The translations under genes and the position numbers were made by a program. A stretch of DNA of 64,000 nt, taken from the NCBI GenBank assembly GCA_021399445.1, contig JAJTUQ010000004.1, forward strand, positions 1,612,001-1,676,000. Direction: 5' to 3'. The notes under the pieces are model-generated. The model did no database searches. It saw only the letters and a list, made by a program, of their open reading frames with translations, and had not been told where the DNA came from. Shown in pieces: positions 10,827 through 20,875 of this stretch (position 1 is the first letter of the stretch; each line of letters opens with the position of its first letter). This DNA comes from Xylogone sp. PMI_703 (taxonomy: Eukaryota; Ascomycota; Leotiomycetes).

Positions 10827-12434
10827 TCAGGCTCCAATTGCCCCCTTATCCAAATGCTCGACATGCTCAACCTCGCCTCCACCTTTCTGTGATTGTACGT
10901 AAGCAACTTCAAGCGCATGCTGCCGCTGTTTCGCTTCGTCACCATCAAAGATCATGGCACACTCTTCCAATGACAGCCCCTTTGTTTCGGGGAAGAAGAT
11001 GTACATGATAACGGCATAAAAATAACAAAGAACGACATACAACAGGAGATATTTCCAGTTAAGAGAGGCCATGGCAACTGGATTTGCAAACGATGACACA
11101 TATTCCACAACCTGCTGGCCGAAATTCCAAATAATCGTAATCTTGGCTCGTAGCTCAAATGTAGATATTTCCTGGACATATGGTTCGCATGTCGCGTCAA
11201 ATATATGGATGATTCCTTGGAACAAGTACACCACAACCACGACTCCATAACCTAGCGAGGGACGCGTATATCCAGACTCGACAATCTGAGACATGAGAAT
11301 GGTCCAAATTGTCACACAAAGAGCGCACAGGAACATGGGCAAAATCATAGCGACTCGTCGCCCAACCTTCTCAACATAGAAGTTAGTCGTGATAGCAAAT
11401 GCAAAGGCAACCATATTCATTCCGGCGTTCAGTTCGAGCTGCATCTTATTGTTGGTAATTCCAGCAGTCGATAGCACGATGGGGAAAAAGTAAGAAATCA
11501 AATTCGTAGACGTAAATTGTCTGGCCCATGGGAAAAAGAGCATGATATAGAGTCGTCTTCGGTTTCCTTTGGTCTTGAAGAACTCCATCCAAGAGTAACT
11601 TCGTCTCAAACTGTCTGCCTCCAGAGATGACTCGATTTCAGAAAGCTCAAACTTGACTAATGCCGAGTCTGGGTCTCCGTCTCCATGATGCTTTACCAAG
11701 ATGTCCACGGCCTTTTGTCGCTTTCCAACCGCAACGAGCCAACGTGGCGACTCAGGGATGAAGAAAACTCCGAAGAGCTGGATGACACTGAACACTCCCT
11801 GGAGCGCCATGGGAAGTCGCCAACTCCATTGAGTTGCGTATCGGAAAGTTGCAAATGTCGTCCACCCGGCAATTACTCCTCCAAGTGGATACGTCGGTGC
11901 ATACATGGACATCACTTGAGCTCGCTGACTGGGGTGAGCCACCTCGGCGAGCAGCATGGGAGCCGCAATAGCACAAAGACCGTTTCCAAAGCCTACCAAA
12001 ATGCGGCCACCAAGAAACATGCCGTAAGAATTGGCAGCAGCGCCCACAATTGCACCAACAATGATAATCACACAGCCAACTCCAAGCGGAATCCGCCGAC
12101 CAAAGAAATCACACATGAAGCCTGCCATCAACATGGCAACCGAGCCACCAATATTGATTCCAACGCCAAGTACTCCCAGAGCAGCGCCTTTTGGGTGGTT
12201 GAAATAGTTCGTCCACGTGGGCAAAGACTGCAAACCACTAAGAACAGACCCATCGTAGCCATTAACAGCATTGGCGAGGAGCGCACATAGTAGGGACATA
12301 TTTAGTCTCCACATAAACCAGTAGTTCCACCAGTGCTTTCGCTTTGGCAGAATGTCCTTTAACAGCAATCCTTGGTAATGCAGCGCATGGTGCTGATGCG
12401 CGTCAGTATCAGCGTTAGCCGGAGTTTCGCTCAT
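10827..12434 (-). CDS. MFS sugar transporter (lactose permease/hexose-type)
   Basis: A single uninterrupted frame of 535 aa. The N terminus is cytosolic and His-rich; TM1 contains NAVNGYDGSVLSGLQ. Sugar-porter signatures follow: GRRIPLG after TM2, GRILVGFGNG in TM4, PESPRWLVAVGK before the central loop, EKVGRR in the second half and FPETKGLSLEE after the last TM. It resembles fungal lactose/galactose permease-like porters more than the hexose (Hxt) group. Twelve TM segments are expected. It is intronless, like the neighbouring oxygenase at 13591, and unlike most genes here. Its position between two PhyH oxygenases suggests it imports or exports their substrate or product; that is inference. 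Confidence 0.93.
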   Translation of the reverse strand: MSETPANADTDAHQHHALHYQGLLLKDILPKRKHWWNYWFMWRLNMSLLCALLANAVNGYDGSVLSGLQSLPTWTNYFNHPKGAALGVLGVGINIGGSVAMLMAGFMCDFFGRRIPLGVGCVIIIVGAIVGAAANSYGMFLGGRILVGFGNGLCAIAAPMLLAEVAHPSQRAQVMSMYAPTYPLGGVIAGWTTFATFRYATQWSWRLPMALQGVFSVIQLFGVFFIPESPRWLVAVGKRQKAVDILVKHHGDGDPDSALVKFELSEIESSLEADSLRRSYSWMEFFKTKGNRRRLYIMLFFPWARQFTSTNLISYFFPIVLSTAGITNNKMQLELNAGMNMVAFAFAITTNFYVEKVGRRVAMILPMFLCALCVTIWTILMSQIVESGYTRPSLGYGVVVVVYLFQGIIHIFDATCEPYVQEISTFELRAKITIIWNFGQQVVEYVSSFANPVAMASLNWKYLLLYVVLCYFYAVIMYIFFPETKGLSLEECAMIFDGDEAKQRQHALEVAYVQSQKGGGEVEHVEHLDKGAIGA

Positions 12435-13127
12435 TGTAGGTTGAAGAAATATGGCAGTTTATTTCGACAGCTCAGAAAATAGGACTTAAAAGGCTTATTA
12501 GAAGCTTGTTAGAAATAAGCTTTTAAATTATTCTCACGGGGGGTGGGGATTATAAATGCCATAATCATCATCATCATCTATCCGTTTCAACATTAGATCG
12601 AGGAGGGCAGCATATTTTGCGGGGAAGCAGACTTCTATCTCCGCAATCGTACAGCTGCAACACTAACAGCCGCTCAGTATCGTGTGGATACCAAGGTTAA
12701 TTACTTCTTTTGGACTGTTCAGGACAGTTCCCCCAACGAAAGCTCGGAACCGGATTGCCCATATTGGCGTAGCCTGGGGGTTGTGTTTCGGGTCCTATCC
12801 GAAAAGCGTCTTGCCAGCGGAAAGAGCGAAGATGGCAGCCAACCAGAAAACTCAACATTCCACTATAGTGCACTAGGTTCCAATCCCCAGGTCCGTGGTA
12901 CGATAAATCTTGCTTCTCCACGGTGATATTCCTCCCGTATCCCTTTCCCGGAAATTCACACAGTGCCGTTGGTGCCGACGCCCTTGCCATTATAATTAAT
13001 GGACGGGGGAAGAGTCATTATTGCCTCCCTCTCCACACCTATAATATATTAGTAAGGGCTACACTAGCACAATATCTCCCACTTTAGACTCCGGAGTACT
13101 GCCTCCCCCAAGCATGGATATACCAAA

Positions 13128-13145
13128 TAGGAAATTCCGGAGTGG
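13128..13145 (+). promoter_or_regulatory. candidate regulator site, copy 1 (TAGGAAATTCCGGAGTGG)
   Basis: The core GGAAATTCC is a palindrome and is followed by GGAGTGG. A close copy lies at 13433-13450 and a reverse partial copy at 13398-13410, all within 465 bp of the start at 13591. The binding factor is unknown. Confidence 0.35.
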
Positions 13146-13397
13146 TTATGAGCCTCCTGTCGGGCCGTATCCGAAACCTGCCATCGATAGAACGTAGAGC
13201 TAGGAAAGAGGAGTTGGAGAGTTTAGACGGCCTTTTTGGTCGAGCATTAGTCCACCAGTACACTGCCTGGAGTCCTACACGCTATTGATCTCAATTAAGG
13301 GTGATAAGAGACATGTGATAGGGATGAACTGTAACTCTAACACGTAACTAGGTGGACAGACATGCCCACTCCACAAATCGACATATATAACCATATC

Positions 13398-13410
13398 CCA
13401 CTCCGAAATC
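13398..13410 (-). promoter_or_regulatory. candidate regulator site, copy 2 (partial, reverse)
   Basis: CCACTCCGAAATC on the + strand is the reverse complement of GATTTCGGAGTGG, which matches the right half of copy 1 with one base missing. It lies about 180 bp before the start at 13591. Confidence 0.3.
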
Positions 13411-13432
13411 GCTCCCAGAGTGTAGGACGAAC

Positions 13433-13450
13433 TAGGAAATTCCGAAGGGG
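13433..13450 (+). promoter_or_regulatory. candidate regulator site, copy 3 (TAGGAAATTCCGAAGGGG)
   Basis: The first 12 bases match copy 1 exactly (TAGGAAATTCCG) and the remaining six are similar. It lies about 140 bp upstream of the start at 13591, a usual distance for an upstream activating site. Confidence 0.35.
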
Positions 13451-13590
13451 GCCATAAACCGGAAGAAGTTACCTAAAGTAACCCACATCTGAACGATGCA
13501 CTTACATATGTAGGAGACTAGTATAAATAAGATTGTCCTCCACTTTGTCCACTTTGTCCGGCAACTTTTAATAGTTTAACAACAAACATC

Positions 13591-14682
13591 ATGGCGCGCA
13601 ATCTCAAAATACTAACTCCAGAAGACGTTGACTTCTTTATGGAGAATGGCTACGTCATCATCCACGATTGTTTTGGGGATGAATTTGCCAACTTAGTTCT
13701 TAAGGACATCTGGGTCCGACTGGGAATGGATCCAAATGACAAGTCGACTTGGCTTTTGGAGAAGTCCTTCCCACCTGAGGAATACGGGCCTGGTATGTAC
13801 GAGTGGACGATTCCAAACACCCTAAGTTCCACGTACCACCGAAAGTTTGATCCCCGGGAATGGGCTCCAAAGGCTTGGGACGCAATTTGCGATCTTGTTG
13901 GGGGAGAAGACCGAATCGACATGGAAAACAGTATGTGGACCGACAAATTGGTGGTGAATCTGGGTCGAGACGAGTACGAGAACAACTGGACTCCACCTGA
14001 TCCAAGCAAGCGATTCCACATTGATGGCGACTACTTCGTGCATTTTCTTGACAGCCCTGAACAGGGCTTGCTGGTAACCCCCATTTACACTGAGGAGGTC
14101 AAGCACCAAGGTGGGGCAACCGTTGTATTCACTGATGGGTGGAAGAAGGTGACTAAACTGCTCGCCGACAATCCACAGGGTTTACTACCCCAGCATCTGC
14201 ATATCACTGATATCGCTCAGACCTCTAAGAACATGATCGAGGTCACTGGAAAGCGTGGCGATGTCATGATTTGCCATCCTCACACGGTCCATGCTGGAAG
14301 CCAGAATGCTCTACGAATTCCTCGTTTCATCAACAATCCTGTGGTGGCGCTCAAAGAACCATTCAAGTTCAACCGCCCTAACGAAGAGCTGTCACTCATT
14401 GAGCAGGCCACTTTGAGAAACCTGGGTAAAGAATCACTTGACTTTAAACCTACCGGTGGCAGGGTGATGGTCTTCCCTGTTGAGAAATATCTTTCTCGAG
14501 AGCGAATGCGACTCAAGGAGCGGGAACGATTGGAGGCACACTACGCCAAGCAAAATGGAGTTGGAGCGAAGGCTGTTTCCACAAAGCCTACTAAGGTTGC
14601 CCTCTCCTACCCATATGGCGATACTCCTCACATTTTGCCAAATGCCTCAGATGGTAAATTAATCTCAGCAAGTAATTATTAA
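13591..14682 (+). CDS. phytanoyl-CoA dioxygenase (PhyH)-family Fe(II)/2OG oxygenase, paralogue
   Basis: A single exon of 363 aa. It aligns by eye along its length with the enzyme at 8940: LTPEDVDFFMENGYVII, the shared DIWVRLG and NDKSTW blocks, and PKAWD..DLVGGEDRID. The iron ligands are H143-x-D145 (RFHIDGDY) and H234 (TVHAGS), with R245 a likely 2OG anchor. The C terminus is longer and basic. The two genes are clearly related but have diverged and differ in intron content (two against none), so the duplication is not recent. The start is clear: a purine at -3 in AACATCATGG. The substrate is unknown; the context is two MFS transporters. Confidence 0.92.
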   Translation: MARNLKILTPEDVDFFMENGYVIIHDCFGDEFANLVLKDIWVRLGMDPNDKSTWLLEKSFPPEEYGPGMYEWTIPNTLSSTYHRKFDPREWAPKAWDAICDLVGGEDRIDMENSMWTDKLVVNLGRDEYENNWTPPDPSKRFHIDGDYFVHFLDSPEQGLLVTPIYTEEVKHQGGATVVFTDGWKKVTKLLADNPQGLLPQHLHITDIAQTSKNMIEVTGKRGDVMICHPHTVHAGSQNALRIPRFINNPVVALKEPFKFNRPNEELSLIEQATLRNLGKESLDFKPTGGRVMVFPVEKYLSRERMRLKERERLEAHYAKQNGVGAKAVSTKPTKVALSYPYGDTPHILPNASDGKLISASNY

Positions 14683-15370
14683 TTTAGTGTGGACTATAAT
14701 TAAGATGAGTTTTCCATATTAGATGTGTTCAAGGGGTGTAACGTGTGCACAACAAGTTTGATAACATATCAAAGCCGGAGCAAGTTTCAAGAAGAGTTAC
14801 TGTAAGGCCGGTAGCTTATTCAAAGACACTGAAAAATTATCTACTCCACTTAGTATTCTTCTATATCTTCAATAAATTATCGGTCTTACCGTAACACTCT
14901 ATTCACCACTATAAAATAGACATATCACAAAAAAGCTTGATCATATCTATGATTGGTTGCATTCGTTGGGTGCAATGATCTTTATAATAATTACCTTGTA
15001 TTATTATAAATAAATTACTCGTTCTTTGATACTCGAGAGGCAAGAGGTTAAAGTTAGAGTTTGTGGTGTAAACTGTTAAATGCCTCTAAGGGTGTTACAC
15101 TTATACTTTCGAAAATAGGGCGATGATGATTCCCGGACCTTGCTTGCAGACCAAAATTCCCTGATTCTATTCATGCCCCGGGGTACAATTCTGGTCTTTA
15201 ACCTATGGCCAAGGTGCTGTAAACTCCTCATTGTTTTACAAAAGTGACGTAAAACCGTGAAGTAATGTGTAACCGAGGCACGCTTCTTTATAAACGAGAA
15301 TTGAATAAAAAGTGTATATAAACCAAAATTAAATCTCATGATTTAACTTAACTAATACTAATTTTCAATG
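14683..15370. other. convergent 3' spacer, no supported gene
   Basis: AT-rich sequence between the ends of the PhyH paralogue (+) and the CorA-like gene (-). Only short frames are present. Confidence 0.5.
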
Positions 15371-17773
15371 TTAACTTGACTCTTGACCACGTTCTATTTT
15401 ACTCTCCGGGCTCATCGGTTGTTTATTCTTTTTACTTGTAACTCGAATTTTCTTCAATTTTCTACTAGTATCTCCAGCGCTGGATCTTACTCGGTCCAGA
15501 ATTCCCTTCCCTACTCTAACCCAGCTTTTCTGTTGCTTATTCGTCATCAGAAGCATGAGAGCTGCAATGATATAAGTAGTTATTGTCAGCACTGCAAAAG
15601 TAATCCAGAATTTGGTACGAGTTCGGGTATTTGTGAGAGAATCGTTGCTCGAAGGAGAACTAAAAAGGCTGTTGCTGAAGAAGGTCTAGCACGTTATTAG
15701 ATCTATCTGTCATTCTTAGAACACGATGCAAAGCTTACTGCAACAAATGTTGGTGGCAAAAATGCAATTGTAACCACAGTGAAAACCAGCATATATTTAT
15801 TCAGCTCTCTGCTTTTCTGAGCCTCGTCGATGGACTCTTGAGCTGCTAATATAGACTGGAAATTGAAAAGCTGGGAGTATAATGTTAGTTCTGTAAGAAT
15901 TCTGTCTATTCGCAGGAATGAACTTACACCGTCCATTAAGCTCTTGACTTCGTTTCTCGTTCGCTCTAATTTGGTCAAAATTCTTTCTGCGGACTCTTTC
16001 TGGTGCTTTCTGACAGTTTCCCAATTGTAGTCTACAATTCTTTTGGTTTCTTTCATATTGGGATATGTATCTTCGAACCAATCGTCTAATACGATTTGAG
16101 TTCTTGGGAGACAGACTGGAATCAGACAATTTCTGAGATTGACGAACTTGTTTCCATCAGGGTGAGCAACCTTCCCATTGTAAAACTTAACTACAACGCA
16201 GGTTAACAATTTACAAAGTATCATGTCCTGGAAAGCGATGGTGAATTGCGCAAACTTGTATTACAGAAGGACTCAGCCGCATCCGTCTTATACTTTAAAG
16301 CGTTGAAGGTGTTGGGACTACTTACTGACTCTGTCCGAGCTGCTCCGGGGTACCTTGACAGTCTTTCTCGTAATGAATTGACATATTTGTAGCTGAAAGA
16401 CTGAGACCCCGGAGCAAAGGCCGGCTGGAAGAATTCCATATTTTTTCCAGGGAAACGCACGATTATAAACACCAGCACCATCTCCAGGAGCCCCATGCCA
16501 CACCGAGTACCGCTGGTCATGCGATATAGTGTCGGCGAGCGAGATGAGCCGAAAGGATGCTGCAATGGAAAAAGATTCAGTGCAGTAGAATATCGCCTTT
16601 CCATAAAATGGACTATTTTTTCATTATAAAAGCCTTTGAGATGAATGGATTCTCTCTGACATTGGAGACCACTGGCTTTTAAGCGTGGTTGTTCACTGAT
16701 GGGTTCATTGATGACAACAAACAATCTCATGTAGTGCCTGGAGATGTTGTACAAAAACCTACTAGGATCACCCCTTAAATATTTACCTCGAGTTCTGACA
16801 TTAGGACTATAGAACGGTTTTATTATACCTCTATCATAGATAGCTTGCCATTCCAATACATGGCAGCTCTAGAACTCCGGTCTTTCTTCGTGCAAGTAAT
16901 TTGTTTCTTGTACAAAGGAAATGATTGTTGCAACCGTTTTGTAGTCGAGAATACGTGGAAGGTTGTTACCAACAGAAATTTGTCTAAAGACTGAGTTATT
17001 GACATTTTAAGATTTAATATATCAGAAAGATCAAACCAACAAGATAATGCCACTAGGGGTGCTTATTGTGGTTTCTGCATCTGTCGAGATAAACTATTAA
17101 GTGCGTGTTAGTTCGAAGATGATCTCAGGTCGCTTAGATTAAGTTTAAACTTTACCTCCCATTTATCCATCCATTTCTTCTGATAACCAAAGGGATCATC
17201 TATGGAAGTGCCTGGGATAACGTATCTGAGGGTCACATTTGAGCAATCATCATTCCAGTGCTTTTCTGTCTCCCATGCCTTCGGCCACCCGTCAATACCT
17301 TGGCTACTGGTGATTTGTTGCGATAAGCTATCGTTCTAGGGCGAGGAGTGTTCCTTAGAACGGGCGACCCAGTTCTGGAAGACCTTACTAGCATTTAAAA
17401 AATTCGACTCTATAGTGAAATCTACCCATTCGCTCGACGTATCCTGACTAATGGGGACGTAACGTTTTTCCCACGGTACCAACCTCTTCAAGAAATCCTC
17501 TCCTAAAGCACTTTTCCGGGACCCATTAAACGCATCGTCAGAACCATCCCAAGCATCTCCGGTATTGATCCATAAATCACTCGCAACCTGATTGATATCA
17601 TAATCTGGACTATGTCTTTTATAAAGAAAGGTTATGATGCGCTCCTGGGTGTCCCTAATTTCCTTGACTGCTTCAAGCATTTCGGAAACGCTGCAACTTT
17701 TGGTATTGTGATCATTTTCTATATACTCCGAGACTGTCTCTGTCTGAATTCCACGAGAGGAGTTTGTCGACAT
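15371..17773 (-). CDS. CorA-like (Mg2+ transporter-type) membrane protein, multi-exon
   Basis: The start is MSTNSSRGIQTETV at 17773 and the stop is after ERGQESS. The 3' half is well resolved. An intron near 16256-16326 joins AARTES to FAQFTIAFQ, one near 15910 removes a short insert after SLMDG, and one near 15701-15753 joins PPTFVA to TFFSNSLF. The C terminus then has two TM segments (VFTVVTIAFLPPTFVA and FWITFAVLTITTYIIAALML), the two-helix arrangement of CorA-type proteins, after a region of coiled-coil character (KHQKESAERILTKLER). No GMN motif is seen at the first TM end, as in many fungal relatives, so ion transport is uncertain. In the 5' half (16850-17340) in-frame stops occur that can be removed by plausible introns, for example from about 17395 and about 16875-16981, but I could not settle every junction. 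A partly broken gene is possible. Confidence 0.6.
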
Positions 17774-18471
17774 GTTGTTTAAGGTTGAACGTTAGTTGAA
17801 TCTAGAGATAGAGTTGAAATTTCTTATTTTATAGGATAAATTAATAAAATTGTGTTGAGAACCGCCAGTCCCAGTGGTACTTTCGCTAAACAGACACTCT
17901 CGAGATGCAAGCGAATACAATATGAGTCCCCACTGGTTTTACGTGGCAGTGTCAGGTTGCGCTGTTGAAATTTGGGTGTGGTTACAAAATGACATTTGCA
18001 GCACGATCTCTCTCCAGGGGTCTTGATCGAGCTGGCGCTTATCTCACAGGTGAGAAGTAAATCAAGAAAGAGCAAACGTAAGACTGGATTCTAGATCACA
18101 GCAGATCAAGATTTGAGATTCTGGATCAGCATGCAGTCGATATTTGCCGGGAATTCATTATACAATCTAGCCGCCATAATCAGGAAGCAATCAGGGGCAA
18201 GCTACCGAAGATCACAACATATCGACTAACATCGTGAGACTCAACAGCTGGATTTCCCCTCAACATAAAAAAGTATTTCTAGATTTATTCCTGTAAAATG
18301 ACGCGCAATTAAACTTTGGGCGCGACTCTACGTGCACTGTGCTGGATTCAGAAACCACGACATGAATCCCCTGATTGCTGACACCCCTTAAGCCGTGAAT
18401 CACAGCGTGGATTCAACGGTACGATAATTATAACAGTAGTAGAAATTACATCTGGCATTAGAACTGATTAC
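17774..18471. other. intergenic, no supported gene
   Basis: Promoter side of the CorA-like gene. I see no domain, RNA gene or repeat in it. Confidence 0.45.
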
Positions 18472-19097
18472 TCATTCAGCTTCACCAGGCCTGGTAGTAA
18501 CAATCCTACACCGATACATGACATTCATGTCCCTACCACGCCTGACAGAGGAGGAAGCCGGGTGCGATGTAGTGTTATGTTCGCTATTCCCCTGCTCATG
18601 GCGATAATGGGGTGGATTCGATCCTTCAGGGAGATAGGCGTGCATCTTGAGGATCCTCTTTCCAGCCCTCCAAGCACTCATCGGGTTTTCAAGACAGGCT
18701 TCCTTGTTTGCAAAGTATATCTCACATCCTAGATGCCCAGATTGCCCAAGTTTTTTGTTAGCCTTGTCTGCATCTATCTCGGCCGATATCTGACACTCCT
18801 TGACCCAATTATCGCTGCCATCTTGGACCATCTTCTCAACTACAATAGTCTTTTGTACGACCCCGTCCCCATTTGCTGCTGCAAAGTCAGCCATCATGGG
18901 TCCCGCATTTTCCAGGCAGTAATCTATCATGTCTGGCGTGACGCCTTCGCAACCATGTCCTTTACGGCTGGCTCTGATACATCTGTCTATTTGCTCTTGA
19001 TCTCGGCGGCAGCCTCTTCTAGATTCTGGATATTAACGTTCTTGCTGTCCTAATCAGCTGTTAATAGATTGCTTAGGGGTCGGGGGGGCACTCATCT
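18472..19097 (-). pseudogene. unrecognised gene, possibly frameshifted
   Basis: The 152-codon frame at 18472-18930 begins MIDYCLENAGPMMADF and is coding-like (KTIVVEKMVQDGSDNWV, GHLGCEIYFANKEAC). I do not recognise a family. Just upstream, in a different frame, the reverse strand reads NIQNLEEAAAEIKSK, a stop, then TDVSEPAVKDMVAKASRQ. This looks like the same protein interrupted by one stop and one frame change. Further up, MSAPPTPKQSINS starts near 19097. Either small introns that I cannot place join these parts, or the gene is broken. Cys residues are present but no signal peptide is evident. Confidence 0.4.
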
Positions 19098-19423
19098 CAC
19101 AGACATGGTGACAGAGAAAAATAAAATGATTATGAAATCTGGCAAGTGGCTTGAGCAAAGGTTTCCTCGGTATGAGCTTAAGAAAGGTGCCGCTCCTGTT
19201 TGAAACGAAGTGCCGTATCATTGGCCAGAATATAGGACGCACTTCAATAAACTGACCCTCCAGCCTCATTCTTTCTGCCACGTCAGCTACCATACTTCCG
19301 CGTGCTACTGATTGTATCTACATCAGTTCCATTATTAAAGCATGAGGAAGGTTTCTAAACACATTACACCTCACACTGAATTGGAACTCTCTACACTTGC
19401 TGCCACTTGGCATCACCGTCAAC

Positions 19424-19828
19424 ATGGTCCTAAATCTCCAAAAGATCTACCAACCCACCAATAGCGAAATCTATAATATCATTGTCCGTAACCACCGAGA
19501 TAGTGTCATGGCTTTTTGCCCCCCTCATGATGCGGAATACATTAGCTTTGGTCGTTGGCTTGACGAGGGGAACAAGTGTACGGAACTCAATATCACCAGC
19601 GTCCATGGACGAACCGCATCTGTCCAGCTTGAAGACAGTGACTGGAAACTCATCGTCTCGGGCAATATACAGGGTGATCGAAAAGTCATTAACGTGAGTG
19701 GGAGCAAGGACTTTGACGTCAAGTTCACTAGCGATGGACATATGATATTACAATGCTGGCACGGCTACAGTTGGGGAAATGGTACCGGGAATACACTAGA
19801 CTTCACTTTGGTACCATTCCAAGAGTAG
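19424..19828 (+). CDS. small hypothetical protein (134 aa)
   Basis: The frame from the Met at 19424 (MVLNLQKIYQ) gives 134 aa in one exon. An upstream in-frame Met at 19397 would add nine residues. Alternating hydrophobic and polar residues (TASVQLEDSDWKLIVSG, KDFDVKFTSDGHMILQCWHGYSW) suggest a beta-rich small domain. There is no signal peptide or TM segment. I do not recognise the family. Amino-acid composition and length make a real gene likely but not certain. Confidence 0.5.
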   Translation: MVLNLQKIYQPTNSEIYNIIVRNHRDSVMAFCPPHDAEYISFGRWLDEGNKCTELNITSVHGRTASVQLEDSDWKLIVSGNIQGDRKVINVSGSKDFDVKFTSDGHMILQCWHGYSWGNGTGNTLDFTLVPFQE

Positions 19829-20875
19829 CTAGATAGGCGGGCTTACATCCAAGATAAGAGAGAGAAATCTAAATTAAATTGATTGAAGGTTATTTGCGAC
19901 TATTATGTATAAACCATGGCTATGTTTCTTACTTATTTGCTTTCATTTGCTGATATCACATACAATTGACAATTAGAGATTATTTACCACAGTAGAGCGG
20001 AGCTTTTAGTTTTCCTAAAAATTCTGTTGTAGTTAATTAATATTCCAAGGATAAACGATATTAAATAGAATCGTTAGCGCGTGGAGGTTATTCAGCTAGA
20101 GAAGTCATGCCGGCCTCATTAAATATCCCCATTATGGAGAATATCAATGCAATATACCGAACAACGCTCAATATACTATCTTCCACGAGTGTAGCCTCAT
20201 CGGTTGCTTAACGTTACCATAATAAAACCCCAAAAGAACCACCCCAGGTTACATGGACCCTATCGTAGTACGAAATATTGCCTCACTGTGAGATATCATA
20301 ACCTTCACGTATCTAGACACTGTAAGCACCACTATACCAGTGAGCGATATTAGATATTGGTACCTCCCTATGGTATTAGGCATTTCAATCATCTCTTGCA
20401 TTCAGTCTTGCCCTAACTCAAACTCATCGCCTATAATATACGAACGGCTTATATAACTAGGTATTCGATAGGGGTTTAAAGTCTAGACTCTACATATCTA
20501 GGATAATGCTATGCAAACTAACGCTGCGAAGCGACTTTAAAGATAGTCCGGATTTTGGGAGGTATTTATGTTTCTGTTACATGAGCATAAGCAGGGAGAG
20601 TCGCACGCCATAGCACTAATGCACAGTAGTTTCAATGTAACATTACTGATAACAGCACTCCAATGACGGCGAAAGAAAATCTATCGGCATCGCCATATCT
20701 GTATGCAGTCGCCCGCGATGGCGAAATTAATTGCAGAAGTGGGTGAATACGCAAATTATTACCATTTCCTAGGTTCTACTGCATAAGTGAATAAGCAAGG
20801 TGTTCTGCAACAATCTATATAGAGGATCATCTTGCCTTGGTTCTTGCCCTCACCTCACGAATGTAGTTCTCCATC
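19829..20875. other. intergenic, no supported gene
   Basis: About 1 kb without a credible frame. It should contain the promoter of the transporter at 20876; the palindrome-like CATCGGCATCGCCATATC area near 20682 is the only GC-richer part. Confidence 0.45.

Larger units (their letters stand above)
12435..13590. other. divergent promoter region with repeated motif
   Basis: This 1.16 kb region separates the starts of the sugar-type transporter (-) and the second PhyH oxygenase (+). No gene is supported. It contains a TCATCATCATCATC run near 12570 and three related motif copies at 13128-13145, 13398-13410 (reverse) and 13433-13450, which may be regulator sites. Confidence 0.5.

Noticed and set aside
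11685..12290. 201-codon + strand frame opposite the sugar transporter
   Set aside because: It is the antisense shadow of a clear 12-TM transporter gene.
12682..12926. 80-codon overlapping frames upstream of the second PhyH gene
   Set aside because: No family features; the region carries repeated promoter-like motifs instead.
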